Shown piece by piece: positions 1 to 45,180 of a stretch of 64,000 bases of DNA (position 1 is the stretch's first letter; each line of letters starts with the position of its first letter). The notes beneath the pieces are model-generated. The model was given only the letters and a program-made list of their open reading frames with translations, did no database searches and was not told the DNA's origin. The DNA comes from Paguma larvata (taxonomy: Eukaryota > Chordata > Mammalia > Carnivora > Viverridae): NCBI GenBank assembly GCA_030068075.1, contig CM057829.1:79977132-80041131 (forward strand), in the 5' to 3' direction. The position numbers and the translations under genes were made by a program.

Positions 1-32860
<32,860 letters not shown>

Positions 32861-32869
32861 GTATCAGTG

Positions 32870-34560
32870 CAGTTGGTCGTTCAGAGACTAGCGGGAAAGT
32901 TAAAAACCAACGTTTCAACTCTGCTTCGTAAACTGTTGTGACCCTGCTCCCTTTTCTGTCAAAGACCTGAAGACGGATGGCATAGAGTTGGACTGAGTTT
33001 TTGTGACGAAGTTTACTTTTCATTTTCACCTCTAAGCTAAACTGAATTATTTCTTTAAGAAGGCGTGGAAAATGTGTTTCCCTCAATGCGGTGTATGGAA
33101 GGAAGGAGTTGCTACTATTAATTTGAGCCAGTCCCTGACGCTATGAGAGAGTCTGAGGGAAATATACAGAGTGAGCCAGCGCATGTAACCTGAATAACAC
33201 TGTGTAGACTGCTCAGGAAGAGAAGTTAATATTAGGTAAGGTAGATACTTATAACTTGGCATAATTTGTCTTATTCATCTGAAGTTATGGATTGTGTTAA
33301 TTGTATGCGTCGAGTACGGAACACTTAGGTCCTTTACGTTTATAATGTAACCAGTAATATCCCTGCAAATTAAATATTTTGGCTGCCATTTTAAGGTCAT
33401 GAGAAAAGAGGCTCAGAGAGATTAAAAAAATTATGCATCTCGAAAGCTAGAAGAAACTAAGTCAACGTAGCCCCCAAAGCGGATAGTGTTGCCTGTGTTT
33501 TACTATCAACACAATTTTTAGTTTTAAACTAGCTTTTGATTAAGCTTTATTAGTCAGTTTGACCTGAAGTCTAACTGGAAAAGTTGGAGTTAGAAATGAA
33601 GGCTTCCCGACCAAGGATGAAACACTAAATGTCTAATTCTAGGACTCTTTTGTAAGAGACAGAAAAGGGGCCATCAGAAAAGAGAAAGGGGAATGGTGAT
33701 CAGAATATCACTGGAGGAGAGCTTTCCAGTTAAAGACCAGCCAACCCGATAAAGTCTGTACAAAAGTAAGGTAAACACATTTGGGATCCCACAAAGGTCT
33801 TTGGATTTGGCAATTAAGTTATGAACTGAAAAAATCTGTCATTTTTTTGTAGTTCTAGTAATAATGATAGTTTGGCGAATACATATAAAAGAATGAAAGA
33901 AAAATTTCTTCTCACTGTACACTCTGGATGATATCGTGTCTTGAAGACACTTTTATGATGACTGCCAATCTCTCCTGATGCTCAAATATTTCCTGAATTT
34001 CCAGCCTGTTGGACAGATCTATTTAGGTGCAACGTAAACACCTAAACTTCCAGATTCCTAAAGCAAATGCAAAAGTTACCCACCATAGATATCTTTTTCC
34101 ATGTGCATTTTCTATTCCTGTAAAGGATACCATCATCTACTCATTTGTCCAAGTGAGAAATCAGGGCTTTATTTCTACCTTTAAAATGATGCTTAGTGCA
34201 CTAATAACTAAATAGAAGCAGATTAAGTCAATGAGATAACCATTTTCATCTGTCATTTCTCTACTTGATTTCCCAAACTAGGATGGTCATCTCTTAACCT
34301 AATGCTATCTGCGACTCTGCAGGTGGTTACTGATTTCTCTTTAACATCTTGATCTTAATTCAGTGGATGCTATCAAGTGGAAGTTCAAGGAACGTTTGTT
34401 ATATGCTCTGGTTGAATGCATAGCTTTTGCCAGTTCTCCCTTTGCCTGGAATATAGGGTCTATTTTCTGTACCTTCAGTTTTGAGTTACGATCCTGCTGA
34501 CAAGGGACTAATCATTACAGCCGTGGTGCAATTCTCCTGCTGATTCCACCCCCGCCCACC
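32870..34560. other. Upstream flank of MAP3K7, no gene recognised
   Basis: This is the region immediately beyond the promoter. It holds a good plus-strand splice donor, TTAG followed by GTAAGG, at 33236, which could end a divergent non-coding first exon. No repeat is confidently assigned and no coding frame matches a known protein. Confidence 0.6.
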
Positions 34561-34800
34561 CCCACATATTCTTAGGAAAAATATCAAACATTCAGAAACA
34601 CTGAATACCTATATACTTACCACCAACTTTCTAATATTAACATTTTGCCATATTTGCATTATCCTGTATTTGTCCATCTATTCATCCACCCATACACACA
34701 TACTTATTTCATTTTTTTGTTGGATATATTTCTAAGTGGGTTTCCTACAATGATTTTGAAATCTCAGTTATTTCTGCTATATTTTATCCACTGATTTGGA
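34560..34800 (+). repeat. Possible old L1-type fragment
   Basis: The pattern AATACCTATATACTTACCACC, TATTAACATTTTGCCATATTTG and CATTTTTTTGTTGGATATAT resembles a dispersed mammalian repeat. A related stretch occurs at about 48,450-48,700. The family is not certain. Confidence 0.4.
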
Positions 34801-34962
34801 CTTACGATATTGATACTAATTTAAAGTCTCCTATTTGCTTGCAGGCTGCTTTTTATTTGGGGGTGGGGTGTGGTCGGGAGGTCTGCCTGGCACCTTTTCA
34901 CTAGCTTCTGATGAAGTCCCAACACCGTTCATGTCTGGATCTAGTCATCCCCAAGATCCAGT

Positions 34963-35136
34963 CCTCCCCTCCCCTCCCCTTCTCCCCTCCCCTCCCCCTT
35001 GCCCCTTCTCCCCTCCCCTTCCCCCTTCTCCCCTCCCCTTCCACTCTCTCCCCTCCCCCTCCCCTTCCCCCCTTTCCCCTCCCCTTCCCTCTCCCCTTCC
35101 CTCTCCCCTTCCCTCCCTTTTCCTCTCCTTCTCTCC
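34963..35136 (+). repeat. Polypyrimidine CCCCTTCC low-complexity tract
   Basis: About 170 bp of nearly pure C and T consists of variants of CCCCTCCCCTT. The minus strand is G/A-rich, with many GGGG runs. Open frames through it are compositional artefacts. Confidence 0.95.
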
Positions 35137-35361
35137 AGTGATTTAATTATTCAGAGTGGTAAATTCCCATTTTTCATTTAAGCTGAGTCAAGTTGTATTT
35201 TTGTTACTTGTGATCAAAGGATTCCTATACAGTTTGAACCCAGAAAAATGAGGAAGGGGGATGCTGAACCCATATTACTTCATGGCAATTTTTACTTTGC
35301 ATTCCCTTTAACTTCTTTAATTTTCATGAGTTGCAAATGGAAGGTTGGGCTTCACAATTTT

Positions 35362-35575
35362 TTTTTAATTTTTTTTTAGTGTTTATTTATTTTTGAGAGA
35401 GAGCACGACAGGGGAGGGGCAGAGAGAGAGAAATAGGGAGACACAGAATTTGAAGCAGGCTCCAGGCTCTGAGCTGTCAGCACAGAGCCCGACATGGGGC
35501 TTGAACTCACAAACCATGAGATCATGACCTGAGCTAAAGTTGGACGCTTAACCGACTGAGCCACCCAGGTGCCCC
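35362..35575 (-). repeat. Felid SINE, 15-bp target-site duplication
   Basis: A near-consensus inverted copy is flanked by GGGC(T/C)TCACAATTTT at 35347-35361 and 35576-35590. Confidence 0.93.
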
Positions 35576-35829
35576 GGGCCTCACAATTTTATGTCAACTT
35601 CAGTTACCAAGTCTACTGTATCTACACAGATTTCCAGAAATATAGAATTTTTAAATGGTCTTCTTGAAGTCCCTCCCAGTTTGAGCATTCTCCACCAATC
35701 ACCCTCATGTAAATATCCTAATAACTGTTCTTTAACCTTCAACCCCATTTTCAATTTAAACTCTTCTGCACTACCCATGGAATGAGGACTAAGAGTTTTG
35801 AAATCCATTTCCCACTATCTCTTTGCATG

Positions 35830-36026
35830 TTTTGTTTTTTTTTTTATGTGTGTTTATTGAAAGAGAGAGAGCAGGAGCAGGGGAGGAGCAGAGACAGAAG
35901 GAGAGAATCCCAAGCAGGCTCTACACTCAACACAGAGCCTGATGTGGAGTTCAATCTCACAATCAGATCATAACCCGAGCCAAAATTAAGAGTCAAATGC
36001 TCAACAGACTGGGCCACTCAGGCACC
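35830..36026 (-). repeat. Older carnivore SINE
   Basis: A T-rich tail, GA tract and inverted head GACTGGGCCACTCAGGCACC are visible. The flanking repeat TCT(C/T)TTTGCATG is at 35818-35829 and 36027-36038. The body is more diverged than in the neighbouring copies. Confidence 0.88.
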
Positions 36027-36099
36027 TCTTTTTGCATGGGATTCTCATTTTACTTGGCTCATTTTGGTTATGAGGATATCTGGCACATGTATTCATGAT

Positions 36100-37350
36100 G
36101 GCTTAGCAGAAAAAGACTAAAATATTTCCATTTTAATGTTCTAATGCATTGGCCATGTACATTAGATAAAGAGTTCCCCATTTTGTCAGTTAATATAACA
36201 TTGTAATGACTTACAGGAAACCACATAAAATGACTTAAACAATAAAGGGAATATATTTGCTTATATATGCTTATATTTGCTTATTATATTTGCTTTTCCA
36301 GTTAACTGGAAAGTCGAGAGATAGAACAAGTTTTAGGTATCATAAACTTTGATTCATAAGTTTAAAGATAACATCAGTAATTTAGTTTCCATTATTGTCT
36401 TCTACCTTTGGTGGTATCTGCCATTTATTTAGAACAGTGTTTTTCAATATTTTCATCATTGCACCATTAAGGAGGATTTTAAGATTTTATTCTCAATGCC
36501 CCTCCCAAGTCTTAATATGACAGACATAGTGCATATCTGTTTATGTACTGTATGCCTATTTTATGCTTTATAGATAGGAAGTAAGTTTTTTTTTCCTTTC
36601 CCCAATTTTCACCCCCTTGGAGGGGATATTACCCCCATTGAGAATGTAGGCTTTAGCAGTTTCATTTTTCATATAACATACATACTCCAGTACAATGGTA
36701 GAGAGTGTCTCTTTTGGTAGCTATTTCAGAAGAGCAGGGAACTTTCTTTTACAAAAAGCCGTTGGCAACTGTACCCTTGAATGAGCAATAGGGGACAAGA
36801 AGTTTGAGGTTGCAAATATCTTGTATAACTTAGATTGAGGACTCATGGAATCATGGGCTTTGAGAAGGAGGAGCTCCCAACCAGAAGAAAAATCTGGACT
36901 CCCAGGAGCAGCAAAGCAGGGAATGGTTGTTTGCTTTGCAACCAACTGTTGTTCATTATTCATATGTCTATTCAGGTTGAGCTCTATACTAGAAAGTGCT
37001 ATCTTTACTGCCTCTCCTACAACCAAACTAGCCCAACTGATCAAATGTTATTCTTTCTAAGAAGTTCAGAAATAGTTTTCTGGTGTACTGTATTCAAAAC
37101 TGCAGTACCCAGAGGATCGCCAACTCCTTAGCAGTTCAGTGACACTGCTGGAGAGCAGCTTCCCAAATTCATGCATTTCTCAAATATTTGAGTTTATTCC
37201 ATATTTTCTGCTCCCCACATCTTCATCCTAAATAGTTTGCAGCCGATGGAACTGCTGTTCTAGGCATTCACAATGTGGATGGTAAAGATAGGCGTTTGAG
37301 AGGGGAGTTAGGAGCAGGTGCAGCTCCAAGAGCATTCTCTGACATTATGT
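36100..37350. other. Intergenic, no gene recognised
   Basis: AT-rich sequence includes a short TTTGCTTATAT repeat near 36,250-36,300. A roughly 98-codon plus-strand open frame at 36835-37131 matches no protein I know and lacks supporting signals. Confidence 0.6.
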
Positions 37351-37382
37351 GTAACTGACATTTCTTTGTTTTGCATGTGTAA

Positions 37383-37591
37383 TTTTTTTCAGCCTTTATT
37401 TATTTTTGAGAAAGAGAGAGACAGCATGAGCAGGGAAGGGGCAGAAAGAGAGGGACGCACATAATCTGAAGCAGGCTCCAGGCCCTTAGCTGTCAGCACA
37501 GAGCCCGACATGGGGCTCGAACCCACAAGCAGCAAGATCATGACCTGAGCTGAAATCAGACGTTTAACTGACTGAGCCACCAAGGCGCCCC
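37383..37591 (-). repeat. Felid SINE
   Basis: The inverted head CTGAGCCACCAAGGCGCCCC and the GAAGCAGGCTCCAGGCCC body are clear. A duplication TAA(C/T)TGACATTTCT occurs at 37352-37365 and 37593-37606, with extra T-rich sequence before the tail. Confidence 0.88.
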
Positions 37592-38254
37592 ATAATTGAC
37601 ATTTCTATTTGCGGCTAACTCATGTTTTATGTTTTACTCCCTCAGCTGAGTTAGCTGCAAGGCAATTGCTTTGATGGTGCCTGCGTGTGGTGGAGATAAA
37701 ATCTCCGTTGTTTTTGAAATATTTGATATGAAAAAGTTCAACTGGTTTCAAAACTCATTCATATTATCACAAGAAATTTGAACATCACATTTACGTTTAA
37801 AGAAGAAGAGCTGTTAGAGTCTTAAATATGATTTCAATTGTTGCAAATTTTAAAATGGTTCTAAAAGTATTTAAACACTTTCCATTTCTTTGTGTGAGCA
37901 AAGTTTCTCTTTGATGATGACTATCAAGAATTTAAAGAGAACATCCTTAAAGGTCTTGATCAGGAAGTGATAGTAGGCATTTTAAGCAGAAAATCTTATA
38001 TTAAAAAATTACGTTTACAAAGGAAAGCTTGCTGAAAATTCCTATTAAACTTTTGTAAAATATACTTGATGTTTATATCAATTCAAGCTTAACATTGTCT
38101 CTAATGTTTTGTGTTTATTTATTTTTCAAAATTACATATTATGAGAAAGGCAATTATATTTTTTTATTAAGCCCCAAATAGATACCTCCAAATCCTTGAC
38201 AGTTCATCTCAGTGTATCTTACCATGTTATTCTCTCCATGTCCCATGACATGGA

Positions 38255-38830
38255 AAAGTTTAAGAAAGCACTAAGGAGCTGTTGCAGTAGTCAAGGCAAG
38301 AAATAATAGTGTCTTGACCAACATAGATAGTGGCGTTAGGTGTTAGAGATAAAAGGATCGATTTGAGAGAAACTGAGGAAAGGAACTAGTAGAGTCAATG
38401 ATTGACTGGATGTAGAGAAAGGAAGTAATGAAAAGGGCAATGTAAAGAATTCCCAAATTTCTCACTTGTGCAACTTGGATAGGAAGGGTGCTATTTACAG
38501 AAGCAGAGAAAGACTGGAACAAGGTTGGGGGAGAAAAGAATAAAGAAATCAGTTTAGACATGTTGAGTAGAGATACCTGAGAGACTTCCAGGTGTAATTA
38601 TCAAGCAGTATTAGGGAAAAACATGGCATTAGAGAGATAGATACTGACCTGCTGACAATAATTTAAGTCATGGAAATGAATGAGGTCACCTAGGGAAGAT
38701 GTGCAAAGAAAGAAAGAATAGAATTTAAATCAGAGCCTTAAGGAATAAAATATTTAAAGCATGAGTGGAGGCAGAGGAATTGCTAAAGAAATTTGTGGAA
38801 AACTAAAAATGTTGATGTGGAAACCAAGGT
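38255..38830 (-). repeat. L2 LINE fragment
   Basis: The inverted L2 pattern is visible: GGAGCTGTTGCAGTAGTCAAG, TGGATGTAGAGAAAGG, AACTTGGATAGGAAGGGTG, GAATGAGGTCACCTAGGGA and CAGAGCCTTAAGGAATAAA. A young SINE follows it at once. Confidence 0.65.
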
Positions 38831-38845
38831 AAAAGGCTATTTCAG

Positions 38846-39062
38846 GGGCGCCTGGGTGGCTCAGTCGGTAAAGCGGCCGACTTCGGCTCAGGTCATGATC
38901 TCGCCCTCTGTGAGTTCGAGCCCCGCGTCGGGCTCTGTGCTGACAGCGCAGAGCCTGGAGCCTGCTTCGGATTCTGTGTCTCCCTCTCTTTGCCCTACTC
39001 CTGCTCATGCTCTGTCTCAAAAATAAATAAACGTTAAAAAAATTTTTTTTTAAATAAAAAAA
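38846..39062 (+). repeat. Young felid SINE, perfect 15-bp target-site duplication
   Basis: A near-consensus copy begins GGGCGCCTGGGTGGCTCAGT and ends in a long A-rich tail. AAAAGGCTATTTCAG flanks it without mismatch at 38831-38845 and 39063-39077. CpG sites in the tRNA-like head (GAGCCCCGCGTCGGGC) are intact, which supports recent insertion. Confidence 0.96.
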
Positions 39063-39574
39063 AAAAGGCTATTTCAGCGTTGAATACTTCCAAGAGGTTA
39101 AACATAAGGTGTCCACATGTGGGTGGGTAAGGTTCCTTACAGTACAGCCTTGAGTCCGAGGAGAAGAGGAGGCCAGATCAGGAGCCGAAGGCAGGCTTTG
39201 CTCACTCATACCATCACATTCTGGTGAAGGTAATATTGTCAAGGGAAGAGGATGGAATATATTTCCTTTACCAGCTTGTTATCTTGAGTTACAATTTATA
39301 AATATTTAGGCATGTAGTATGTGAGCCTTCATTTGTATTCTTGCCCTGGGCTCCTGAAATGTTAGGAGAAGGTCTATTTTTTTATGTATTAGATTTCTAT
39401 TCCTGTATACTAGTGGTCTTCAGGTAAGCTGTTCTCAAATTGGATTTGCGATTTCCCAAATTTCCCACAGACGTCTCAGCTCAGTCACCACCCCAGAAGT
39501 AGTGATGTTAGCCTTCCTTCAGCAACTTACGCCTTCGCTTTCTATCCATTAATCAATTTTATTTTTTTCTAACC

Positions 39575-39765
39575 CTATACCTATCTGACATTATCTTATT
39601 TAATTATTTGCTGCCTTGTTTATTTTCTGTCTTCCCACCCCTCCCCACTCCTGCCCATTGGATGTTAGTTCCAGTGGGACAGGGATTATAGATGTTATGC
39701 TCACCACTTTGTCAGCATTTAGAACAGCACCTGAGCTGTACTAGACACTTAATAATTTTCTAAAA
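39575..39765 (+). repeat. L2 LINE 3' end
   Basis: The segments CTGACATTATCTTATTTAATT, GTTTATTTTCTGTCTTCCC, AGTTCCAGTGGGACAGGGA and AGAACAGCACCTGAGCTGTA follow the L2 3' order. Confidence 0.75.
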
Positions 39766-39799
39766 GGTAAATGACTATTGCTAAGTAAATACTGTTTAA

Positions 39800-42700
39800 T
39801 TTATTTCAGGTATAAGGAATGGGTTAACCAAGTATTTTTGATAATCATTAAGAGAAGATTTAATAAATAGCTAAATTGATCGGCCAGTAGCATATCAATT
39901 GTTTATTATACAGATTTCTTAAGTATTTGAGAGTTTTGAAAATGCTTTGTTCTCCTGGTCAATTTAAATCTTTCTCCAACCTTAAAATTACTAATTTTTA
40001 AGATATTTCTCTTTTCTAGATTTTACAAGGATAAACTTTAGTTCCTCTTTCCAAATACTCATTATTTAATGCACTTAAATTGCTTATTGAAATTTATTAG
40101 TAAGGTGTTAATGTGGTGCAAATGATCGCTTTCAGAAATAATTGGTATTTTAAGTAACATAGATGTAAAATCAGGGATGCTTGGCTGGCTCAGTCAGAGA
40201 GCATGTGACTCTTGATCTCAGGGTCCTGAGTTCAAGCCCTATGTTGGGTGTAGAGCTTACTTTAAAAAAATAAAATAAAATAGATGTGAAATCAGGCAGG
40301 TTTTATTTTCTAAACTTCTGAGGCAAGCTTAAAAATCCTGATATACTTCTTCAGTTTTTAAAAGCAAAAACTTAATCAGATAAGAACGTACTTCAGAAAT
40401 AAAAATAATCTTCATAGAAATAGTACTATTCACTACAAAAGTGCATTCATTAAATGTTTTATTTCACAGACGAATATGTCAAATCAGTGTTCTTAGATGG
40501 TCTTTCTCAGAAGAAATTCCAGAAGCAATTTGGTTTCATTTATGGGAATAAATAAGGTGTTTTATTTCACACAGCCTCAGGGAATCACAAATTAAAACTT
40601 TCCACTAAAATGGATGCCATCTACTATTCATTATTTCAACAAACAAACCACTCCACTCTGCTGAAGTTGCAATCAGGGTAAGGGACATATAGTGCTGGAA
40701 ACCTGCAAGGCTGAGAGAGCCTACTTTGCATTCTTATTGGTAAGCAGCCCATTTCACGTCTTCCTCTGAGTTCCCCAGCACCCCACAGAGCTACTCTCAG
40801 TGGTGCAAAGCTCCATTAAGTAAATAGAGGCTCTGTATTTAGAAACCATCTCTGGGAATTCAAAGTGTTCTGAGAGGGAAATTGGTACTATCAAGATTAA
40901 GGTATTAATGAAAAGTTCTGTTAAATTTCTGTTTGGATGCTAATTAATCTTCTAAAAGTTGTTAATCAATTTAATTATGTAATACATTTAAACTTTTAAC
41001 ACATGGTACAGGAAAAGAAACAGGGTCTTTCAGTTATGCCATAGGCTTTCAGAAAGTTAAGGGAAATAGTCTAAACAAAAATCACCCCCAAATGATGTTT
41101 TAGCTTGATCTTCGATATTCACTAATTTTACTACATTTGATAAGTTTGGGAAATTAATATTTAAAGCTCGGATATTTGAAGAAAAAATGGAAGTATTTGA
41201 AGAATTCAGGAAATGAATTATTACAATTATTCTTTAAATGGAATCTCCTACTTGTAGTGCAGAAGACAATTTTAGCATGGGTTATTAAACTCATGCTTGT
41301 AGTTTTAGCTCGAATTGTTAAATAAAGAAATAATTCAATAATTGTTTAATATTTGACCTGCCTACCTACACTGTCAATAGTGAACTAAATAAGTTACACT
41401 GTAAGTTACGATATAGTCCTATTAATATTAAAACATTTTGTGTCTTATGAATCATATCAAAGTTGTTACATATTAAAATGTCAATCCAGATCTTAACGTA
41501 TATGAAACTGTGTGTGAAAGTATGTATAGCACAGTACTTAGAGAATGTGTGGTGCTGAGAAATGTTAATGTGAATGAAATACTATACAGAGGAACAGAAG
41601 TAGATGACATGATGTGACAACAAAAGTTAGCCACAGCCTAAAGATCTGTCAGTGAGTGTCACTCCTGGAGAATCTGATTGGGTAGGTCTAAAATGTGGCT
41701 GAGGCAGCCTTAGTTTCTACTTCACAGCCTTGTCAGTGTTGAGAACTGTTAAGGTCGCATATAGACAGCAGCATGTATTTTAAATAATTTTCATAATTCA
41801 TTTTGAAGAACTAAAAATTGTAACATTTTAATCTTGGGCCTATTTTTCTATTGTTTAAAAGAAGAAGGTTGATATTAGTGATTCTGTTCTTATTTGTAAT
41901 ACATTTGGTTTGGACACAGTTGAAGACTGTTTCTAGTAGGGTCTATGGAACAATTCGCCTTGACTATAGCACAAGTCTTTGATGTAATCTTTGGTTTCAT
42001 AAATTCAATAACTTACTTTTATTGTTTCACTTAAAGGATGATTATGCTTTAGGTTCCTGGTTGCCAAAACCACTATGGACCAGATGAACTAAAAAACTAA
42101 TACTATATACTAGTGCTTCAGAGTGAAGGGCAGGAGAAAGAGAGCCTCGTTAAAGCAGGAGACCATTATAATAGAGTAGATTAACTAAAGGAGACTTGAA
42201 AGGGGTGCCGTATTGATCCAGGTTTGATGAACTCATTTTTGCCCTATAAAACCATTTTATCAACTTTATTTGAAGACTTTTGAAAAGACAATAACTAGCT
42301 ATATAACCATAGAAGGCATCTTATTTTAGTGGACCAGTTGAGGTTCTCTGTAAAATCACTAAAACCTATTTACCTGTAAACTTAGAGCCAGGTTAGTAAT
42401 CCCAGCTTCTATGGAGGTATTGAATTAGATTCTACTACCAGTTCTAGCTGCCAGACAATCCAGTTCTGGGCTTTTACATGTTAAGCTATCAGATGATCAA
42501 ATTGCTTTTGGGTATATTGGGGTCCCTTAAGAAAAATGATTAATTATAACCTTACTTGTTTGCAGGATGTTTTTTGAATAGGGCCTTCTCCGGAAAAGTA
42601 TGGAACTTTTTCTATTTATTTATTTGATGAGATAATTATACTTTATGATTGTATCATTATGATTTTCCTAATAGTATTTCCTTTCTTATTATTTACTATG

Positions 42701-43500
42701 GATTTAAAGCCAATTATGCTTAAAATTTGGGGATGATGTGGTAAGATTCTTTGGTTTCAGAGAGAAGAAATTAAAGTTGGAATTTAAGCAGAGTAAAATA
42801 TTTTAAGGAGCACAAACAAGATCAGTCATTAAGAATGAGTCCCCAGGGATGTTTAGGAATGTAAATGTTGATGTTTAGGAATGTCATACCATAACGAATG
42901 AATCCAATGTAATGTTGTTATACTGATGGCCATTAGATAGAAATTGGTAATTTGGGGAGGATGAAGAATATTATATGTTAGGGTTTTAAATCTCTAAATG
43001 TTTTAACTTTCCTAGTAAATAGGAAATGGCAATGTCCTTGAGAAATAGCAATGTCTTAAGGTGAGTATGTCATTATCCTCATCCAAACTGGATTCATAGC
43101 CTAAAAGGAAATTTCATTCTGATATCAAAAGAAGCAATTCTTGATCAATCTAAATGAGAGTAAGTTTCATACCTCCTCATATATCCAGACAATTCAAAAG
43201 TTTATAAATATAACTATCTTCATTGAAAGAAAAACAATAGCATATTTGATTTAACATACAGTGTTTATTAAACTTATAAAAACGGAGTTGTCTTTGGTTT
43301 CAATTTCACATAATATTGCTTACCTTAACTTTTTTGCCCAGAATTGATTTCTGCTTTTTCTAAAGGACTCATTTTCAACTTTAATAAACTTCAGATTGAT
43401 CCCCTTTGGAAAACAAACAATACCTTACTTCCTGTGTCTCTAGTTTAATTTACAAAAAAGAAAAAAAATACATCTATCACAATTGATAATTCACCTCTAA
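39800..43500. other. Intergenic, mostly unassigned
   Basis: AT-rich DNA with one short SINE (40176-40279) and a possible MER5-like piece at 41,665-41,755. No exon, RNA gene or CpG-rich segment was found. A short local repeat GATGTTTAGGAATGT appears twice near 42,848 and 42,869. Confidence 0.65.
40176..40279 (+). repeat. Short carnivore SINE, 17-bp target-site duplication
   Basis: A short-form copy lacks the CT-rich part: GATGCTTGGCTGGCTCAGTC, then CTTGATCTCAGGGTCCTGAG, ending TTAC plus A-rich tail. ATAGATGT(A/G)AAATCAGG flanks it at 40159-40175 and 40280-40296. Confidence 0.9.
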
Positions 43501-43535
43501 TTGAAGCATATTGAGCTGACATACACAGTATTTCT

Positions 43536-43735
43536 GGGGTGCCTGGTGCTTCAGTCTGGTAAGTGTCTACCTCTTGGTTTTGGCTCAGGTCATGATCTCG
43601 CATTTAGGAATTCGAACCCCACATTGGGCTCCGTGCTGATGGCGCAGAGCCTGCTTGGGTATTTCTCTGTCCCACCCCCCCACCCCCCGCCTCCCTCTCT
43701 TTCAAAAATAAATAGGTAAGCTTTAAAAAAAAGTT
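43536..43735 (+). repeat. Felid SINE
   Basis: The head GGGGTGCCTGGTGCTTCAGT has a small deletion. The body CTCAGGTCATGATCTCGC and the CT-rich end with AATAAATAGG tail are clear. No clean duplication was identified. Confidence 0.85.
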
Positions 43736-44886
43736 TTTTGAAAGCAAAATTTAGCTATAAGACTGTAATAAGATGTGAAATCTGGGTTAAAAATTTTGTC
43801 TTGATATGCCATTAGCTTTTGAGAAAGAACATAGGAGATTTAGGATATGCAAGAGAATAAGAAGTTAAATGACTGCACTTTTTTCAAGATGCTTTTTTGT
43901 TTTGGATTTTTAATTGACTTTATAATTGTGTTTGTATTAGGAGAAATTGTTAGTGTTTAATCTGTTATTTTTATTTTATTTTATGGCTAACATGGAGTAT
44001 ATAACTATCTCTTAGAAAAAAAGTCCTGTGTGAGAACTGTCCCTTCATAGCTAGGTTATCAAGAGTGAACTTTAAAAAATAAAATTCAAATTCATTTATC
44101 CAATCTTCCATCAAGCAGCAGTGATTTACTGAGTGTGGACAGTAGTAGGCTATTTAGCATGGTGCTATGAAGTTACAGATTTATTTTCATATCTTCTCTT
44201 TTTACCCTAGAGTCTTTTCAGTTCACATACCAATTGCCATTTCTAGCCTTTTGTAGCAGACACTGTGAATGCCACACCCATATCCTTTCAGATTCTCTTA
44301 GTATTTCCAGGCATGCCAGCTTGATTTTTTAAGGGCCAGCAAGTACATCTTTGTTGGGGGCTAACTTTGGGTTACCAAAACTCATTTTGTCTACATGCTT
44401 GCGCAGGCCGAAAGTGTATGAGAAGTAATATTCCTTGAGCGTTGGCCCTTAACCCAGTGACTTATGGTTATAGAGGTATAAATACCAGGCTTTTCTCCCA
44501 TTTATTGGAATAATTATAGAGCTTCCCTGTGGTGTCTATTGTGGTAGTTGGCTTAAATAATGCACCCTGTATTAGCTGCCTTTACTTTTCTGTGTTATCT
44601 TTTCATTTCTCTGTCAGGGTCACTATTTAAAGTAAACAATGTGCATTCACTCCTTGTCTCAGGATTTGCCTTTAGGGGAAACCTAAGAACTTGGTATTGT
44701 CTAAACAATACAGATAGAATCTTGGTTTTAGCCACGCAAGTCTACAAAATACAAATAGTATGATTTTTGTTACTTTCTCAGGCCTGAAAACTTATATACC
44801 CTGACAAATGACTGGCAGAATCTTTTTGGGTAAATTTAAGTATAAATTCACATTCATGTAAATGTTGTATTGGGTTCACCAAATGA

Positions 44887-45018
44887 GGAGTGCGTGGGTG
44901 ACTCAGTTGCTTAAGCATCTAACTCTTGATCTCAGCTCAGGTCTTAATCTCAGGGTCATGAGTTCAAGCTCCATGTAGGGGCACTGGGCATGAAGCCTAC
45001 TTAAAAAAAAGAGTGAAT
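44887..45018 (+). repeat. Short carnivore SINE
   Basis: The head GGAGTGCGTGGGTGACTCAG and body ACTCTTGATCTCAGCTCAGG end in CCTACTTAAAAAAAAG. An imperfect 15-bp duplication (13 of 15 matching, core ACCAAATGA) lies at 44872-44886 and 45019-45033. Confidence 0.85.
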
Positions 45019-45104
45019 GGATTGACCAAATGATCTTCCAAATTGTTGACTTTAAGTAATGGAAGTAAGTGGATAAAGTGGTTGCATATGATCTTTTTTA
45101 ATTG

Positions 45105-45180
45105 AACAGAACACATTAAACATCCACTATATGCCAGGTACTATTCTAGGCTTTAGTGATACAGCAATGAATAAGGCTAT
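45105..45180 (-). repeat. L2 3'-end fragment
   Basis: AACATCCACTATATGCCAGG followed by ACTATTCTAGGCTTTAGTG and an ATACAGCAATGAATAAGGC block is the inverted L2 3' terminus. Confidence 0.6.

Noticed and set aside
34835..35181. Proline-rich open frames
   Set aside because: They are translations of the CCCCTT low-complexity tract in three frames.
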